A model generated the notes under the pieces. That model worked only from the letters and a program-made list of their open reading frames with translations. It was not told where the DNA came from and searched no databases. 64,000 nt of DNA. Origin: Deroplatys truncata (lineage: Eukaryota > Arthropoda > Insecta > Mantodea > Mantidae). Made by a program: the position numbers and the translations under genes. The stretch is taken from contig CM060978.1 in the NCBI GenBank assembly GCA_030765065.1, forward strand, positions 114,681,692 through 114,745,691, in the 5' to 3' direction. Shown here piece by piece: positions 20,851 to 31,454 of the stretch (position 1 is its first letter; each line of letters begins with the position of its first letter).

Positions 20851-21379
20851 AGATTCGATTCCGGCCATTCTGGTCAACTTGGAATTCATTGGAGAAGCTG
20901 CTGCTTTTTATATCATTTCCATCGCTAAATGTTGAAGTGTTGAGAGTTATGCAGAGCACTTAGGAAAACAATTACTGACATTGTTCGCTAATGGGGTGAA
21001 AGCGTCTAACGGTCAGCTAATGTAGGTCACCGTTACCGCCAGGCAGAAGTAGGTCGTTCGCTAATGTATGTAAACAGATCCGGAATGTAAACTTAAAAGC
21101 CTATTAATGTGGTGAAAGCGTCTAACATGTTCAGCTAATGGACAAGCGCTTTCCCCAGATAGAAGAAGGCTGCGTGTTCTCATTACATGACAGACTGTTC
21201 CCGTGAGCAGACTACTTATACTCACGCTCCAGTCAACAATTCATTATTCAAAAAACTTAATTGCTCGAGGATGCAATGTGCAGGCCTTAGTAGTCTTAAA
21301 GAAAATGTTTGACGAACATTACCTAATTAATTTGCCGAGGGGCGGCAGGACTCGAGAAAACAATTCCCTCAAGTCATGA

Positions 21380-21570
21380 CTCCACAGTAGAACGCATTGG
21401 GGAGGGGGGTAGGACCTGTTAGCACAGACACTGTCGGCATTAGGTAAGCACACAATGCGAGAGGGGGCGGGGCCTAACGACACGAGACCTGGCGGTATGT
21501 TAGCACACAAAGGGAGGGGGCGGGGCTTGTCGGCGTAGAACAAAGAACTTTATCGCTTGTCGGCATCTTC
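21380..21570. repeat. GC-rich subterminal repeats, right arm
   Basis: Mirror of the left subterminal block, with GGGGGCGGGGC boxes at 21463-21473 and 21516-21526 in ~53-bp repeats carrying AGCACACAA and GTCGGC words. It differs from the left arm by only isolated bases. Confidence 0.7.
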
Positions 21571-21602
21571 CTTTGCGCTCAAGTCGCTAATCTATTTCTA
21601 CT

Positions 21603-21608
21603 TAGCTG
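21603..21608. repeat. Target-site duplication TAGCTG, right copy
   Basis: TAGCTG immediately follows the right terminus CTATTTCTACT and matches 4286-4291 exactly. Confidence 0.85.
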
Positions 21609-22591
21609 CAATCAACGCACTAAATAGGGAATTCCTGGTAGTATGGTTAGTATAATTTTTTTAAAACTTAATGGAGCTGACTTAAAGAATTTGAAGAAAG
21701 TTAACATGCAGACAGTTCATTATAATCGCCGTATTAGGTATAACTTGTCTCCTGAGACAGTTCTGCTACCAGTGGACTGAATGAAGTGGTGGGCAGCTAC
21801 TTTACAATCTTTTTCACGTTGGGCAACGGGACGGCCAAATGCTACCTGGCAGGCTCAGTTGACAACGAAAACAGTACATCATCATCATACAAACAGGGAT
21901 TAGACCACTGGTGATCTGTTCCGTCTCCAAACTAAAGCTGCCCTATCCCTATTAATTTGGAGTTTATTAGTAATTTTTTTACGTGATTAGGATACCGGCC
22001 TACTGCACAACCCCCAACCTGGGGGACCAGAAGTTTGATTTTGGAGTCTTCTTCTTCTAGGCTGATTGCCTTCACTACGGCTTGGGAACTCAGTCCATCC
22101 CCCACGTTACCCTGTGAATGGGATCCTTAACAGGTACTACCTTCTAGGTCAGAGGGCCCTGGAACTCATATGGGCAGGGTCGCTACTCCCTGAGTAAGTC
22201 TATCTCAGTAAAGAGTCTTTACCTGTTACCAATATTGTACATACACGACTAATTAAATCGTCTTTCTCACGCTGTTAACAAATGAAGGAATTATAAGTTA
22301 ACGTTTATAGTTACTGCAAAACTACTAGTGCTACTATCAGAAGCTACAGGTATTATAACAGAAAGAAATGTCGTTATAAAGGAAGCACTATAAAACAAAA
22401 CAGAAGTAGCAGTACAGTTATTTTACTTAAAGACACTCTGAGTGTGATGTTTTATATTGCACTCAAACTATTAATCATTTGCAACAATACATACAACAAA
22501 ACTATTATCGCGACATAAAAACTTTTATTCTTGTGTACTGATTTCATGAGTTTTGCCAGGTGAAATAGCAGGAAGATAAAAATTAAATTGC
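21609..22591. other. Right flank of the palindrome; no gene recognised
   Basis: Ordinary AT-rich flank. A more GC-balanced stretch at about 22000-22250 looks like an old interspersed repeat, but I cannot name it and see no second copy in the window. Confidence 0.4.
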
Positions 22592-22873
22592 ATTTTATTT
22601 ATGGATGCTCTTTAACTACTATGGTCGTTGGCGTCCCATTCTATATTGGGCGTGAAAGACCGACAATTTTGCTCAGAGGCCTCTTTATCAGGCTTGAGGT
22701 TCTGTTACATTCCGTAAATTTACGACACGGGACCACCAGCTTTACTTCCCTTCCGAAGGAAGCCATGCTAAGGATTTTAACGACCGAAAAAATCCATCGC
22801 CCTCCACCGAGTTTGAACCCCCGGCCTTGGGAACTATAGGCTAGCACGGTACCACTAGTCCAAGGAGGACGTG
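22592..22873 (-). mobile_element. tRNA-derived SINE, family A
   Basis: Read on the minus strand, it begins with a tRNA-like head: an A-box-like GGACTAGTGGTA and the B-box-like GGGTTCAAACTC about 50 bp later. A body follows with TTCCTTCGGAAGGGAAG and CCCGTGTCGTAAATTTACG, then an A-rich ATAAATAAAATG tail. Two partial copies of the same body occur at 43345-43510 and 47340-47572, confirming an interspersed family. A target duplication was not found. Confidence 0.75.
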
Positions 22874-24358
22874 GAAAGACTACATGTTATTTGTGAGAAG
22901 CATAAGAAACGTCGTAATGGGTCGTATATAAAATGTGCTCCATAATAGTTTAATTTTCATGTAGTAATGGATAATGCTATTTGTAAACTCTGTGAAAAAA
23001 AGTGTACCATATCCACTAAGTGCTCAAAATCAGTGACAGAACTCAATGCTGAAAACTACAGCTTTGTTTCATCCTTGCACACTTGTGTGTATTTCAGCTT
23101 CTTCTTCTTCTTCTTCTTATTATTATTATTATTATTATTTCTAATAACACTTGACTACTGTTTATTTTATGTTACGTCAAGGCCTTGTGTATTTTCATAT
23201 GTGTATGCGTTCGTTTCAGGGTTCACAAGACCAAAACATGTATATGATGTTCCAAAACGCGATACGTCCACACGCGGACATAACGTAGTTTGAAGAAGAT
23301 TTCTACTCCAAAAGATGGGGCATCAAGCTACAGTGTTGCTTTGATTCAAAACACAATTTTAACTATTTAAATCAACTACAAATTTTGGGATTTGGTTCAA
23401 AACGCGATCAGTCCATCATCGAAATTCGTTCAAACCACGATAAGTCCAACTTGTTGCAATCACTGATGTATGTTGCACCCAAAGTCCAATAAAAATATGG
23501 TAAACTGAGAAAGCAAACGCTCCAAACCTTCACAACAATGTCTTTACTTGTATACTGGCTATTGTTGCGGCCAAAGTTTTGTCATATGCGGCAGATTTGT
23601 TATGTTTTTGCACGAAGAAGGTGTATAGTAGGGAACCACTGTTCTGGATTTAGGTAGCAGCAGAAGGGCTTGGTGACCCAAATGCTGTCTGTTGATACCC
23701 ACTATAAAATCGCGAAAAAACGAGACTCACTCTTTGGAAACAACGTTTTTGTTGATAGCTGAAAGGAGGATGAAACCCTTAAATTTTGTGTTGATCTACT
23801 TGAGAGAGAAGATGATGTAACGAACAATGTTGCATTTTGAGGATAAAAAGTGACTGCTTGGTGAAGGACCTGGATATCAAATGCTCTGTAGAGGGGTAAG
23901 AGGCGCAATATCCATTCAAATTTCAAAATTTTAACTAAAATATGAATAACAGTCTGTGAAAATACTTTTTGTGGCGATATTTGTCAGGTCAGTACCATTT
24001 GATTTTCTAATACCTGCCTTTAATTCAAAATTGGATAATTTTTACAACTTCTTCGTTTAGTGAAAATCTAAATATTTTCTGAATTATAAATATTTATTAT
24101 ATTCCTTAGATAATATGTGAATATAAGCCAAAACAAAACTTTGCAGATTGTTTAAGCACATATTAATTTTGATCCTGTTATTAATTATAATATAAGGTGT
24201 GAAAAGAACTTGCTGAAGTATTAATTATTTTGATTGTATTTTAATACATTATATATATATTAAATTTGAAGAAAATGATTTATAGTCAAAGTAGGTATCA
24301 GTTTTGACTGTATTCCTTAAATAATGTTTCAAAGTGTCCTCCTTAATTAGAATTTTGA
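22874..24358. other. No recognised gene; contains a short microsatellite
   Basis: AT-rich sequence. (TTC)n passing into (TTA)n lies at about 23098-23140. Short open frames here show no family similarity I can recognise. Confidence 0.4.
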
Positions 24359-24372
24359 TTGCTTAAATAATG

Positions 24373-25112
24373 GAATTAATTGCCGTATATTGGGCAGGGT
24401 TGGAAAGGTAGAATCAGATGACTGAAAAATTCAATGCATAGTCGGGATTTGAACTAAGGATTCCCGGTCTACGTCCGGTTGCTCTAACCACTGAGCTACC
24501 ATGGCAACATGCCGGCACGACATTAAATTCTCCAACTGATTCGCATTTTCCCCGGTAAACCACAAGGAGATCTCAAATTGTATTGAGATGTCATACCCCA
24601 ATGGCGACTTACATTCTTTGTAAGTACTTTAAGTCCCGGGCTTTATAGTTGCAGCCACTATTAGGTCAATTAATGGAATTAATTGTTCTTTCACACAAGC
24701 CGTGTGTTGGGCAGAGTTGGAAAGGTAGAATCAGGTGACTGAAAAATTCAATGCCATAGCCGGGATTTGAACCACGGATCTCTCCGTCCAGTTGCTCTAA
24801 CCACTGAGCTACCATGGCAATATGCCGACACGACATTAAATTCTCCAACTGATTCGCATTTTTCCCGGTAAACCACAAGGAGATCTCAAATTGTATTGAG
24901 GTGTCATACCCCAATGGCGACTTACATTCTTTGTAAGTACTTTAAGTCCCGGGCTTTATAGTTGCAACCACTATTAGGTCAATTAATGGAATTAATTGTT
25001 CTTTCACACAAGTCGTGTGTTGGGCAGAGTTGGAAAGGTAGAATCAAATGACTGAAAAATTAAATGCCATAGCCGGGATTTGAACCATGGATCTCCCGGT
25101 CTCCGTCCGGTT
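24373..25112 (-). mobile_element. tRNA-derived SINE family B, head-to-tail trimer with target duplication
   Basis: Three tandem copies start at about 24373, 24674 and 24989 (period 301-315 bp); the third is cut within its tRNA-like head. On the minus strand each complete head has a classical A box (GTAGCTCAGTGGTTAGAGCA) and B box (GTTCAAATCCCG) separated as in a tRNA. The tRNA-like part is followed by a shared tail containing CAGTCA.CTGATTCTACC. The whole block is flanked by TTGCTTAAATAATG at 24359-24372 and 25111-25124, which implies one insertion of a multimeric SINE. Confidence 0.8.
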
Positions 25113-25127
25113 GCTTAAATAATGTTT

Positions 25128-25447
25128 GATGCGTCGTGGGCTGGAGAGTGATTCCCGACCACGGAATGCGCCCGAGTTCGATCCCACCCATGGGAATGTG
25201 AATTTTAAGTCCCGGGTATAGGACCGGTGCCAAGTGAATATCGTGAGGAAAGTGAGGAGCTGAGATAACAGCGGTCCTGTACTCGTGAGCCAGAGTCGGC
25301 TGGGGGATGCTTGATGCTGGCCACATCTCCTCCCCGTATCGGTTGGATGATCGCCAACCTGTCGTGTGTATATGGGCGTGATTAGGACAGTCTGGTTGGC
25401 AGGCATAGGCACTTCATGGTCGTAGCGCCATGAGGAGGGAGATGTAG
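25128..25447 (+). mobile_element. tRNA-derived SINE, family C
   Basis: GGGCTGGAGAGTGATT (A-box-like) and CGAGTTCGATCCCACCC (B box) form a tRNA-like head. A ~250-bp body follows, containing GTACTCGTGAGCCAGAGTCGG and GTGTATATGGGCGTG. ATAATGTTT flanks it at 25119-25127 and 25448-25456, a plausible 9-bp target duplication that overlaps the right duplication of the SINE B trimer. I see no other copy in the window. Confidence 0.6.
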
Positions 25448-25456
25448 ATAATGTTT

Positions 25457-27039
25457 AGACATTTCTCAAAGCGACAGTACGTATGCATTAAATCAAGTGA
25501 CTGTTTTTGGTAGTGTTTAAATAATTGTTTGGGAACACATTTTTTCTGAATTACTGATTTCATTCTATCAATTATTTGACTAAAAATAAAATTTAAAGAA
25601 TAAATTCTTCCATTATTTCTGTATAAATTTATTTCAAAACACAAGTTGCCGTTGTGGTTGGTGCAAAATGAAACAGGTCCACAGGTTTTCAAAATTCAAT
25701 TAGCAACTGTGCTTTTAAACAAAGAGTGAGATTTTCCCCACTTATGCTGTTTTTCTATATTCGGGGACTCTTAACCAATCTCCGCACTTAAATTATAAAT
25801 TATTATAAAACTTTACTCAATATTAGTTTTTGGCTTCTCCTGTAAAATTTGTATTTGTAGACTTATCGCGTTTTGAAAAGTTACTCATATGTGTTAACAT
25901 GGACCAGCAGTATACATAAATGCGTCAATAGTGGAAGTGTTACGTTATGCTGGAGGTTTTAGGTGGAGGGTACGAAGGAGTGTTGGAGGGTATCGAGGAT
26001 GATTGGCTGTCACATAGTGGTCCGGTCATTGAGCTGTTACAAGGGACAAGTTATAATACGGCGACAGTAATTTGGACAATAATCCTCAGGGTTATAGTTT
26101 CCGATGTAATAGAGTTGAAATATTAAAGTAATAGATTTCATGTTACAGCCGTAGAACTATAAGTAGTCAGAAGACGCCAATACCATCGCACTTTACCGCG
26201 AGGTACTTTCCGAATTGCTGTTTCGGCACTTCCCGACCCTGAAAATCTGTTGAAAGTCAACTTGCAATCGTTTCTAATAATTATGAGCTATACTGATAAG
26301 AATAACTCGAAAAATAAAATTGTGACAATTAAGAATAATCTGTACATATTTTCTACAATTATCTCGTAGTTTAAACCTGATGCTTTTTTTAAAAATCTAA
26401 CTGTAAAGAAGCAAAATATTATCAGAAACTTCTGTGCTCCGTTTCACCCAGGAGAGACTTTCAGTTATCCAGTAACATTACCATAGAGATTGGAGTTTCA
26501 TGCTAATTATTTAGCTCTATGAGAAGCATTTCTACGTACTAATGTTTACTGTATTCCCCAGTCTACAGTTGTATTATACAAGTAGAAGACTACTTCTTGG
26601 ATAGTAATAACAAGAAGCTGGAATGCTCCAATGAATGCCAGCAACAATCAATACGCTTGGCTAGCCCTCATGATGCTCTTAAGCTGTCAGTAGTGGAGGA
26701 AGGTCAGATTGTCTTAACATTTCCAGCCTGTTGAAGCTGGACAAGGGGAAGGAAGGGAAACGTGTGCTTTACAGTTCCCTAGGGACCACCTCTGCATGCA
26801 ACCCTCCAATCCCGACCGCTGTCGTGGGATGTCATTTTAAACTCTTACTCCCACTACAGAAATTTCACTCCAAACATAACTTAGAATAGCCCTTAGAGCT
26901 GCAGCAGGTTTCAAAAATATTTACATTATCTCTTAAAGTTAAGCCACAAGGTATTTAACGCCAGAGTAATTATGTTTTATGGCAACGGTAAGGGCATATA
27001 CCATTTTGTAATAACTGCGTGGTACATACTGTTTCCCTT
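25457..27039. other. No recognised gene
   Basis: AT-rich DNA. A more GC-balanced patch at about 26640-26840 looks like an old repeat but is not identifiable by eye. Confidence 0.4.
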
Positions 27040-27560
27040 TTTTTTTTCGACGATAGTGTTTTTTTTTTGGCTTTTTTTTAACCACATGATGAGAAGTTGA
27101 AATTCCTGCACCGTGTGTTTTACGTTTTTACCGCAGATGTTAATAAAATGCACTTAACTATCCAACTATTGGTATGTATATTTATTGTTGCAGATATGTA
27201 ATATAATCACATTTAATAGTTACATTTTACGATTTAAATCCCACCGTCTTTATTTCTCCTTATTTGTTAACATTTACTTACGATTTAATTCATACAGCAT
27301 TTAAATATGACTTTGGACGCAGGCAACCATCTCACCTGTAGTTGTTCATTGGCTCGGTCAACACTCCAGATGTGACTAATCGACCAGCAGTTCTCGGAGG
27401 CTAGCACGGCAGATCTTAATACTGCTTTTGAACAGATGAGAATACTTGTTTTCGCGTAAGCTTTTCTATTATTCACTATCTCGAAAAAAAACTATGCAAT
27501 ATACGTACGTTAAGTCCTCGACTTTGTCTCATATTTTCAAACTTCTTCCTCGTTCTGAAA
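27040..27560. repeat. Interspersed repeat, copy 1 of 2
   Basis: It aligns in direct orientation with 57085-57615. Shared words include CGACGATAGTGTTTTTT, GTGTGTTTT, CATTTACTTA, GATTTAATTCAT, GCAGCATTTAAA-like, GCAGGCA.CCATCTCACC and TCTCATATTTTCAAACT. Divergence is considerable. No coding sense or tRNA-like head is visible, so it may be a solo LTR or non-autonomous DNA element. Confidence 0.65.
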
Positions 27561-27654
27561 AGATAATATACTTTAACACTTGTATCGAAATTTACTAATT
27601 TTAATAGTGTTTTAACACCTGCTTTTACGATATACAGCACCACAAGCAGCGATA

Positions 27655-27885
27655 CTAGTGATACTGAAATTAATGAAAATTGGGAAAGAAAATTTGGGAA
27701 GGAAACGTTCCAGGCCTAAGTTTAGGGTACCTCCTCAGCATTTCTTAGTTATGATGACTGAGGGAAACCTGGAGAAAACCTCAGTCAGTGAGAACGGTCC
27801 TGGTAGGTTTGAACCGCAGATATCCCGTTCACGAGAGCTTCTCATAAGTGCCTCGGCTACTCGTTTCGGTGCACATAGTTAAGAT
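27655..27885 (-). mobile_element. tRNA-derived SINE, family D
   Basis: On the minus strand, CGAGTAGCCGAGGCACTTA (A-box-like) is followed about 35 bp later by GCGGTTCAAACCTACC (B-box-like) and then GGTTTTCTCCAGGTTTCCC. That motif resembles the one found in the otherwise different SINEs at 32342 and 63870. The 3' boundary is approximate. Confidence 0.6.
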
Positions 27886-28009
27886 TATTGCTTTCCATTA
27901 TTTATAAATAATAAAATAGCTTATTTCTTCGGTCACTCAATGATGTTAGAATTCAGCTTCTACAAAAGAAATACAAATTTGTTGTGTGATGCTAGAGAAC
28001 GTTCACATA

Positions 28010-29430
28010 ATAATAAAATAAATGGTTATAATTGGGAATGTATAAGCCAAAGAGAAATAAATTTGGTCAGATTTGGTAGTGCAGATCTTGCAATTTGTGT
28101 AACAATGTAAGAATGGTTGCCACGAAGTTGTGACATTGAGAAATAAATAAATAACAGAAGTAAATTAAAATAAATGGTTATAACTCAAGAGAAAAAGTTA
28201 TATAATTGAAACTTTAAAATTTTCTATTAGCTAAAGAGCTGCAATTTCAACATACAACAATTTGTAGCACGGCAGATGTCGAGCCTGTTGTCCACCTCTC
28301 TCCAGGTATTCCTCAGCATAGCAATTGTGACATTTTGAATCGCAAGGCGAATTCTGAGTTTCAAATCATCGAGGTCAGCCACTGGTGTTCTGTAAACTTG
28401 ATCCTTGACGAATTCCCATAGAAAAAAAAAACGTCCAAGGGTGATAGATCTGGTGACCTTGGCGGCCAAGCGATTGTCTCGGATCCTCTGCCAATCCACT
28501 TTCTGGGAAAATTGTTATTCAGAAACTTCCGTACCTTCAATGCGAAGTGAGGAGGAGCGCCATCTTGCTGATAAATGGTTCCTGCAGGAAGTTGTAGGAC
28601 GACATACAATCCAACATATCTAGATAGGTTTGACTAGTCACTGTGGGTTCAGCAAAAACGAGGGGATCTATCACACGATCGACATTAACTTTAGGTGAAC
28701 CACGTTCATGTTGAAACACAACAGAAGGATTCTCACTCGCCCAGATTCCACAATTGTGTCTGTTAACTTTTCCTGATATATGGAAAGTTGACTCGTCAGA
28801 GAAACAGATATGATCTAATTACGAGTTGTTTTCATTAATTTTGTCCAAAATACGCGCAACAAAATTTAGCCTCTTATGTTTTTCATCGTGCTTGAATTTT
28901 TGTGTGATTTGAATTTTGTATGCTCGAAGACGGAGCCTTTTGTGCACAACATTGTGAACACTACTGCGAGGAATCTGGAGTTGTAAACTTGTTTTGGGAT
29001 TGATATTCTTGGGCTTCTTGTGAAGCAGGTTCGTATGAGTTCAGTGTTCTCTTCAGAAACTCTTTTCTTAGCATGCATACCACTGCCTGACAACAAGCTT
29101 CCTGTTTGCTTCAACTTTGCATCCTAAGTCATTATTCTCTTATAGTCCGGAACGGGATCATGTCTTTGAAGGTTGTATTCCCGACGAAATCGGCGTTGGA
29201 TGTACTTCACAGACTTTGTTTCTGCTGACCAAATAACACTTTGGTTAAACAGTCCACATGGCTAGTTTCGCAGACTCAGAATTTGCTGTTATTTATTTAT
29301 TTCTTAATGTCACAACTCTGTGGCAACCATTGTTACACAAATTGCAATATCTGCACTACCAAATCTGACCAGATTTATTTCTCTTTGGCTTATAAATTCC
29401 CAGTTATAACAATTTATTTTATTGGTATTT
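28010..29430 (-). mobile_element. Tc1/mariner-superfamily element with ~150-bp inverted repeats
   Basis: The segments 28012-28158 and 29277-29427 are inverted copies. Both contain TAAGCCAAAGAGAAATAAAT, CAGATTTGGTAGTGCAGAT, GCAATTTGTGTAACAATG and GTTGTGACATT.AGAAATAA. They frame exactly the decayed transposase gene between them. The exact ends are uncertain because the terminal bases are AT-rich and a partial second copy of the terminal words occurs at 28168-28190. Confidence 0.75.
28230..29255 (-). pseudogene. Mariner-superfamily transposase pseudogene
   Basis: Pieces of one transposase run in order along the minus strand in shifting frames. The N-terminal HTH region has KYIQRRFRREYN (about 29185) then KQTGSLLSG and RVSEENTELIRTCF..SPR (29000-29114). 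The middle part has YQQDGAPPHFALKVRKFLNN, WIGRG and WPPRSPDLSPLD (28400-28570), and the C-terminal part has YRTPVADLDDLKLRI (28300-28390). These match the transposase type widespread in insects in which QDGAPPH and SPDL.PLD carry the second and third catalytic Asp. Several frameshifts and stops make it inactive. Roughly 1 kb, the usual length of such a gene. Confidence 0.85.
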
Positions 29431-29811
29431 TAAGTGGCACGGCTTGTATTTTCGTTGTTTAATACATCTAGATGCATCGTTTATTGTATCCAAGTAATCG
29501 TATGGATGGCCATAGAATTACACTAAAAGTTTACACCCACTTTGCAAACAGTCTTTGCAGTGTAAATGACAGAGATGTCCCCTTGGAACCACTAAGAGAG
29601 CTCTCCGAAACAAACAAAAAATATGTCACAACCTTAGGTGTATTTCCAAGGGTTTATTTAAAAAGAAGTAAATCAATGCGATATTTGGAAGCCTACAACA
29701 CTGAGTGAGCGATATAGTCTCCGCGGTAAGTCATGAAACAAACAACTGATGAACGTTAGAGGTGCACTGGCTACTCTGGGTCGAGAAAAAGAACTAGCCT
29801 GTCTGTTTCCT

Positions 29812-29935
29812 ATATAGATATGTTGGATTGTATGTCGTCCTACAACTTCCTGCAGGAACCATTTATCAGCAATATGGCGCTCCTCCTCACTTCGCATTGA
29901 AGGTGTGGAAGTTTCTGAATGACAATTGGTGAATA
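29812..29935 (+). pseudogene. Transposase fragment, same family as 28230-29255
   Basis: About 120 bp match the middle of the neighbouring transposase (minus strand, about 28505-28625) but in the opposite orientation: GATATGTTGGATTGTATG, then TTCCTGCAGGAACCATTTAT, then GGCGCTCCTCCTCACTTCGC. It encodes the QQ-GAPPHFALKV region with QYGAPPH, so the catalytic Asp is lost. It is a short isolated scrap, either an independent insertion or a rearranged piece. Confidence 0.7.
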
Positions 29936-30029
29936 AAGTAAAGAAAGTTGCTACAAAAATGAGTACGGTAGTACAAAACCTTTTAAGTTTTAAATTACTA
30001 CAGTCGTAGCAATTACAGTCTGATGTCTT

Positions 30030-30185
30030 ACACCCACATTACTTTCCCTATCCGCTATCGTTTACTTTTATATAACTTCCACATACTATTCTTACGAAAG
30101 CTATTTTTCTATCTACTTGATCTTAATTGAGGTAAATCTTTGCGCAAAAGGTTTATCTCATTACACATTTCATTGTAGTACATTG
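30030..30185. mobile_element. Terminal fragment of the (AC)n inverted-repeat element
   Basis: CACATTACTTTCCCTATCCGCTATCG through TTCTTACGAAAGCT and TTTCTATCTACTT to GGTTTATCTCATTACACATTT resembles the ends of the copies at 37270 and 41755. Only the end region remains. Confidence 0.55.
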
Positions 30186-31454
30186 TCTCTCAAATGTATC
30201 TGGGGCCCGTAACACGCACAGCTTTTCCATGTATTTTGCTCACCCTTTCGACGGAAGTATGGAAGAAGGGAGAGGGGGGTGCCAGATATATCAAATGCAA
30301 AAGTAAACACAGTTCTAATATCGTCCGCTTTGGTGTAAAGGGGAGCGTTATGGCTTGGTGCTGCAGAAGTCGCGTGTTCAAGTCCGGTAATAGGATTTGT
30401 AAGTTTTTCGGCTAAATAAACTGCCTCCGTGCCTTTTAGAAGTATATAATTTGCTAGTTTTAAATGGTTTTCTATATAAGTAATTTGACATATCAATTCC
30501 TATTATTATTGTTATTATTATTATTATTGCTGTTGTTTTATACAAAAGCCAAATGCATATTGTATTTAGTGCATGTTTCTGTTAATGATAAAAAGATATG
30601 TTATTACAATAATAATGTCCTTTTTATGCGAAAAACACTACCTGGCTTCTATTGAAGTTGTTGACTGATGGTGAGCGTGAGAGGTATAATACCAAGCTTC
30701 TTTGTAAAATTCTGCAAACGTTTAAAGCGGAACACTGATTCCATTTATAGCACAGCACTTGCTGCTGTCAGAAGCTCAATTGTTATTTTCAACTGTTCGT
30801 ATAAATCTATATAATAATTATAGTTGTAACATTTGTATTTATTTTATCTCGATTCTTCACTATTATCATTTCCTTTTATTTTTACCACTTTCACTTTAGC
30901 ATTTTATCACAACTGAGTACAATATTTTGTCGTTTACATTGTATGTTAGACTTAAACACAGTTTGTTTATTATGCTTTGACACATTTGGCAGTCCCTTCT
31001 TGGAAAAGTGGAAAGAATTTATCGGTTTGTGCATAAGGGTTAACGGTAGAATCATATGCATTATATTCGGTTGTACTGGCAGCAGGCGATCACGAAAGCT
31101 CAGTGGCAAAACGTTGGCATGGAAAATCAAAGATCTGTGGTCTCCGGCATTGATCTCGGATGTTTTTCTTTATAATATAATAAAGTTATTATTATTATCT
31201 TAATTGTGAATTAAATACAAACTATACTCTTTTTATTTACTTATTTATAGCGTTTTGTGTTCCTTTTCACTACACGAGCTTACAGAGACGGTAAACAGTG
31301 TCAAATATACAGAGATTAACATCGTAGATATCACCTTAATACCACTAGTGGCACAAAAATTGTATATATTTATAGAAATTAAACGTATTTTCCTTAACAT
31401 AAATTCACCAAATGTGAAATGCAATGGCAAAGTGTTTACAATAAGTGCATTATT
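30186..31454. other. No recognised gene
   Basis: AT-rich DNA with (ATT)n-like runs at about 30497-30535. A weak tRNA-like stretch at 30340-30400 was not accepted. No similarity recognised elsewhere. Confidence 0.4.

Larger units (their letters stand above)
4292..21602. mobile_element. Giant palindromic (foldback-type) transposable element, 17.3 kb
   Basis: The whole interval is an inverted repeat. It starts AGTAGAAATAG and ends CTATTTCTACT. The left arm (4292-13131, 8840 bp) mirrors the right arm (13132-21602, 8471 bp) at about 98-99% by eye outside the tandem arrays, and the arms meet at a 4-base loop. The length difference comes mainly from one extra 416-bp repeat unit on the left, less about 40 bp of extra minisatellite on the right. 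TAGCTG duplications flank it. Known foldback elements (FB, Galileo) have long inverted repeats with tandem subrepeats. Polintons have AG ends and 6-bp duplications. This element combines features of both, but I recognise no polymerase, integrase or capsid gene, so it looks non-autonomous. The class assignment is inference; the structure is seen directly. Confidence 0.88.

Noticed and set aside
4292-21602. Palindrome as a sequencing or assembly artefact
   Set aside because: The arms differ by a whole 416-bp unit, by point changes and by minisatellite units. The outer flanks are unrelated, and a perfect 6-bp duplication brackets the whole. An artefact would not create this, though raw reads should still be checked.
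22641-22847. Open frames across SINE A on both strands
   Set aside because: They lie in a Pol III-type SINE with tRNA-like boxes; there is no protein similarity.
30340-30400. tRNA-like stretch with GTGTTCAAGTCC
   Set aside because: Only a B-box resemblance; no D-arm or anticodon stem can be formed convincingly and no second copy was seen.
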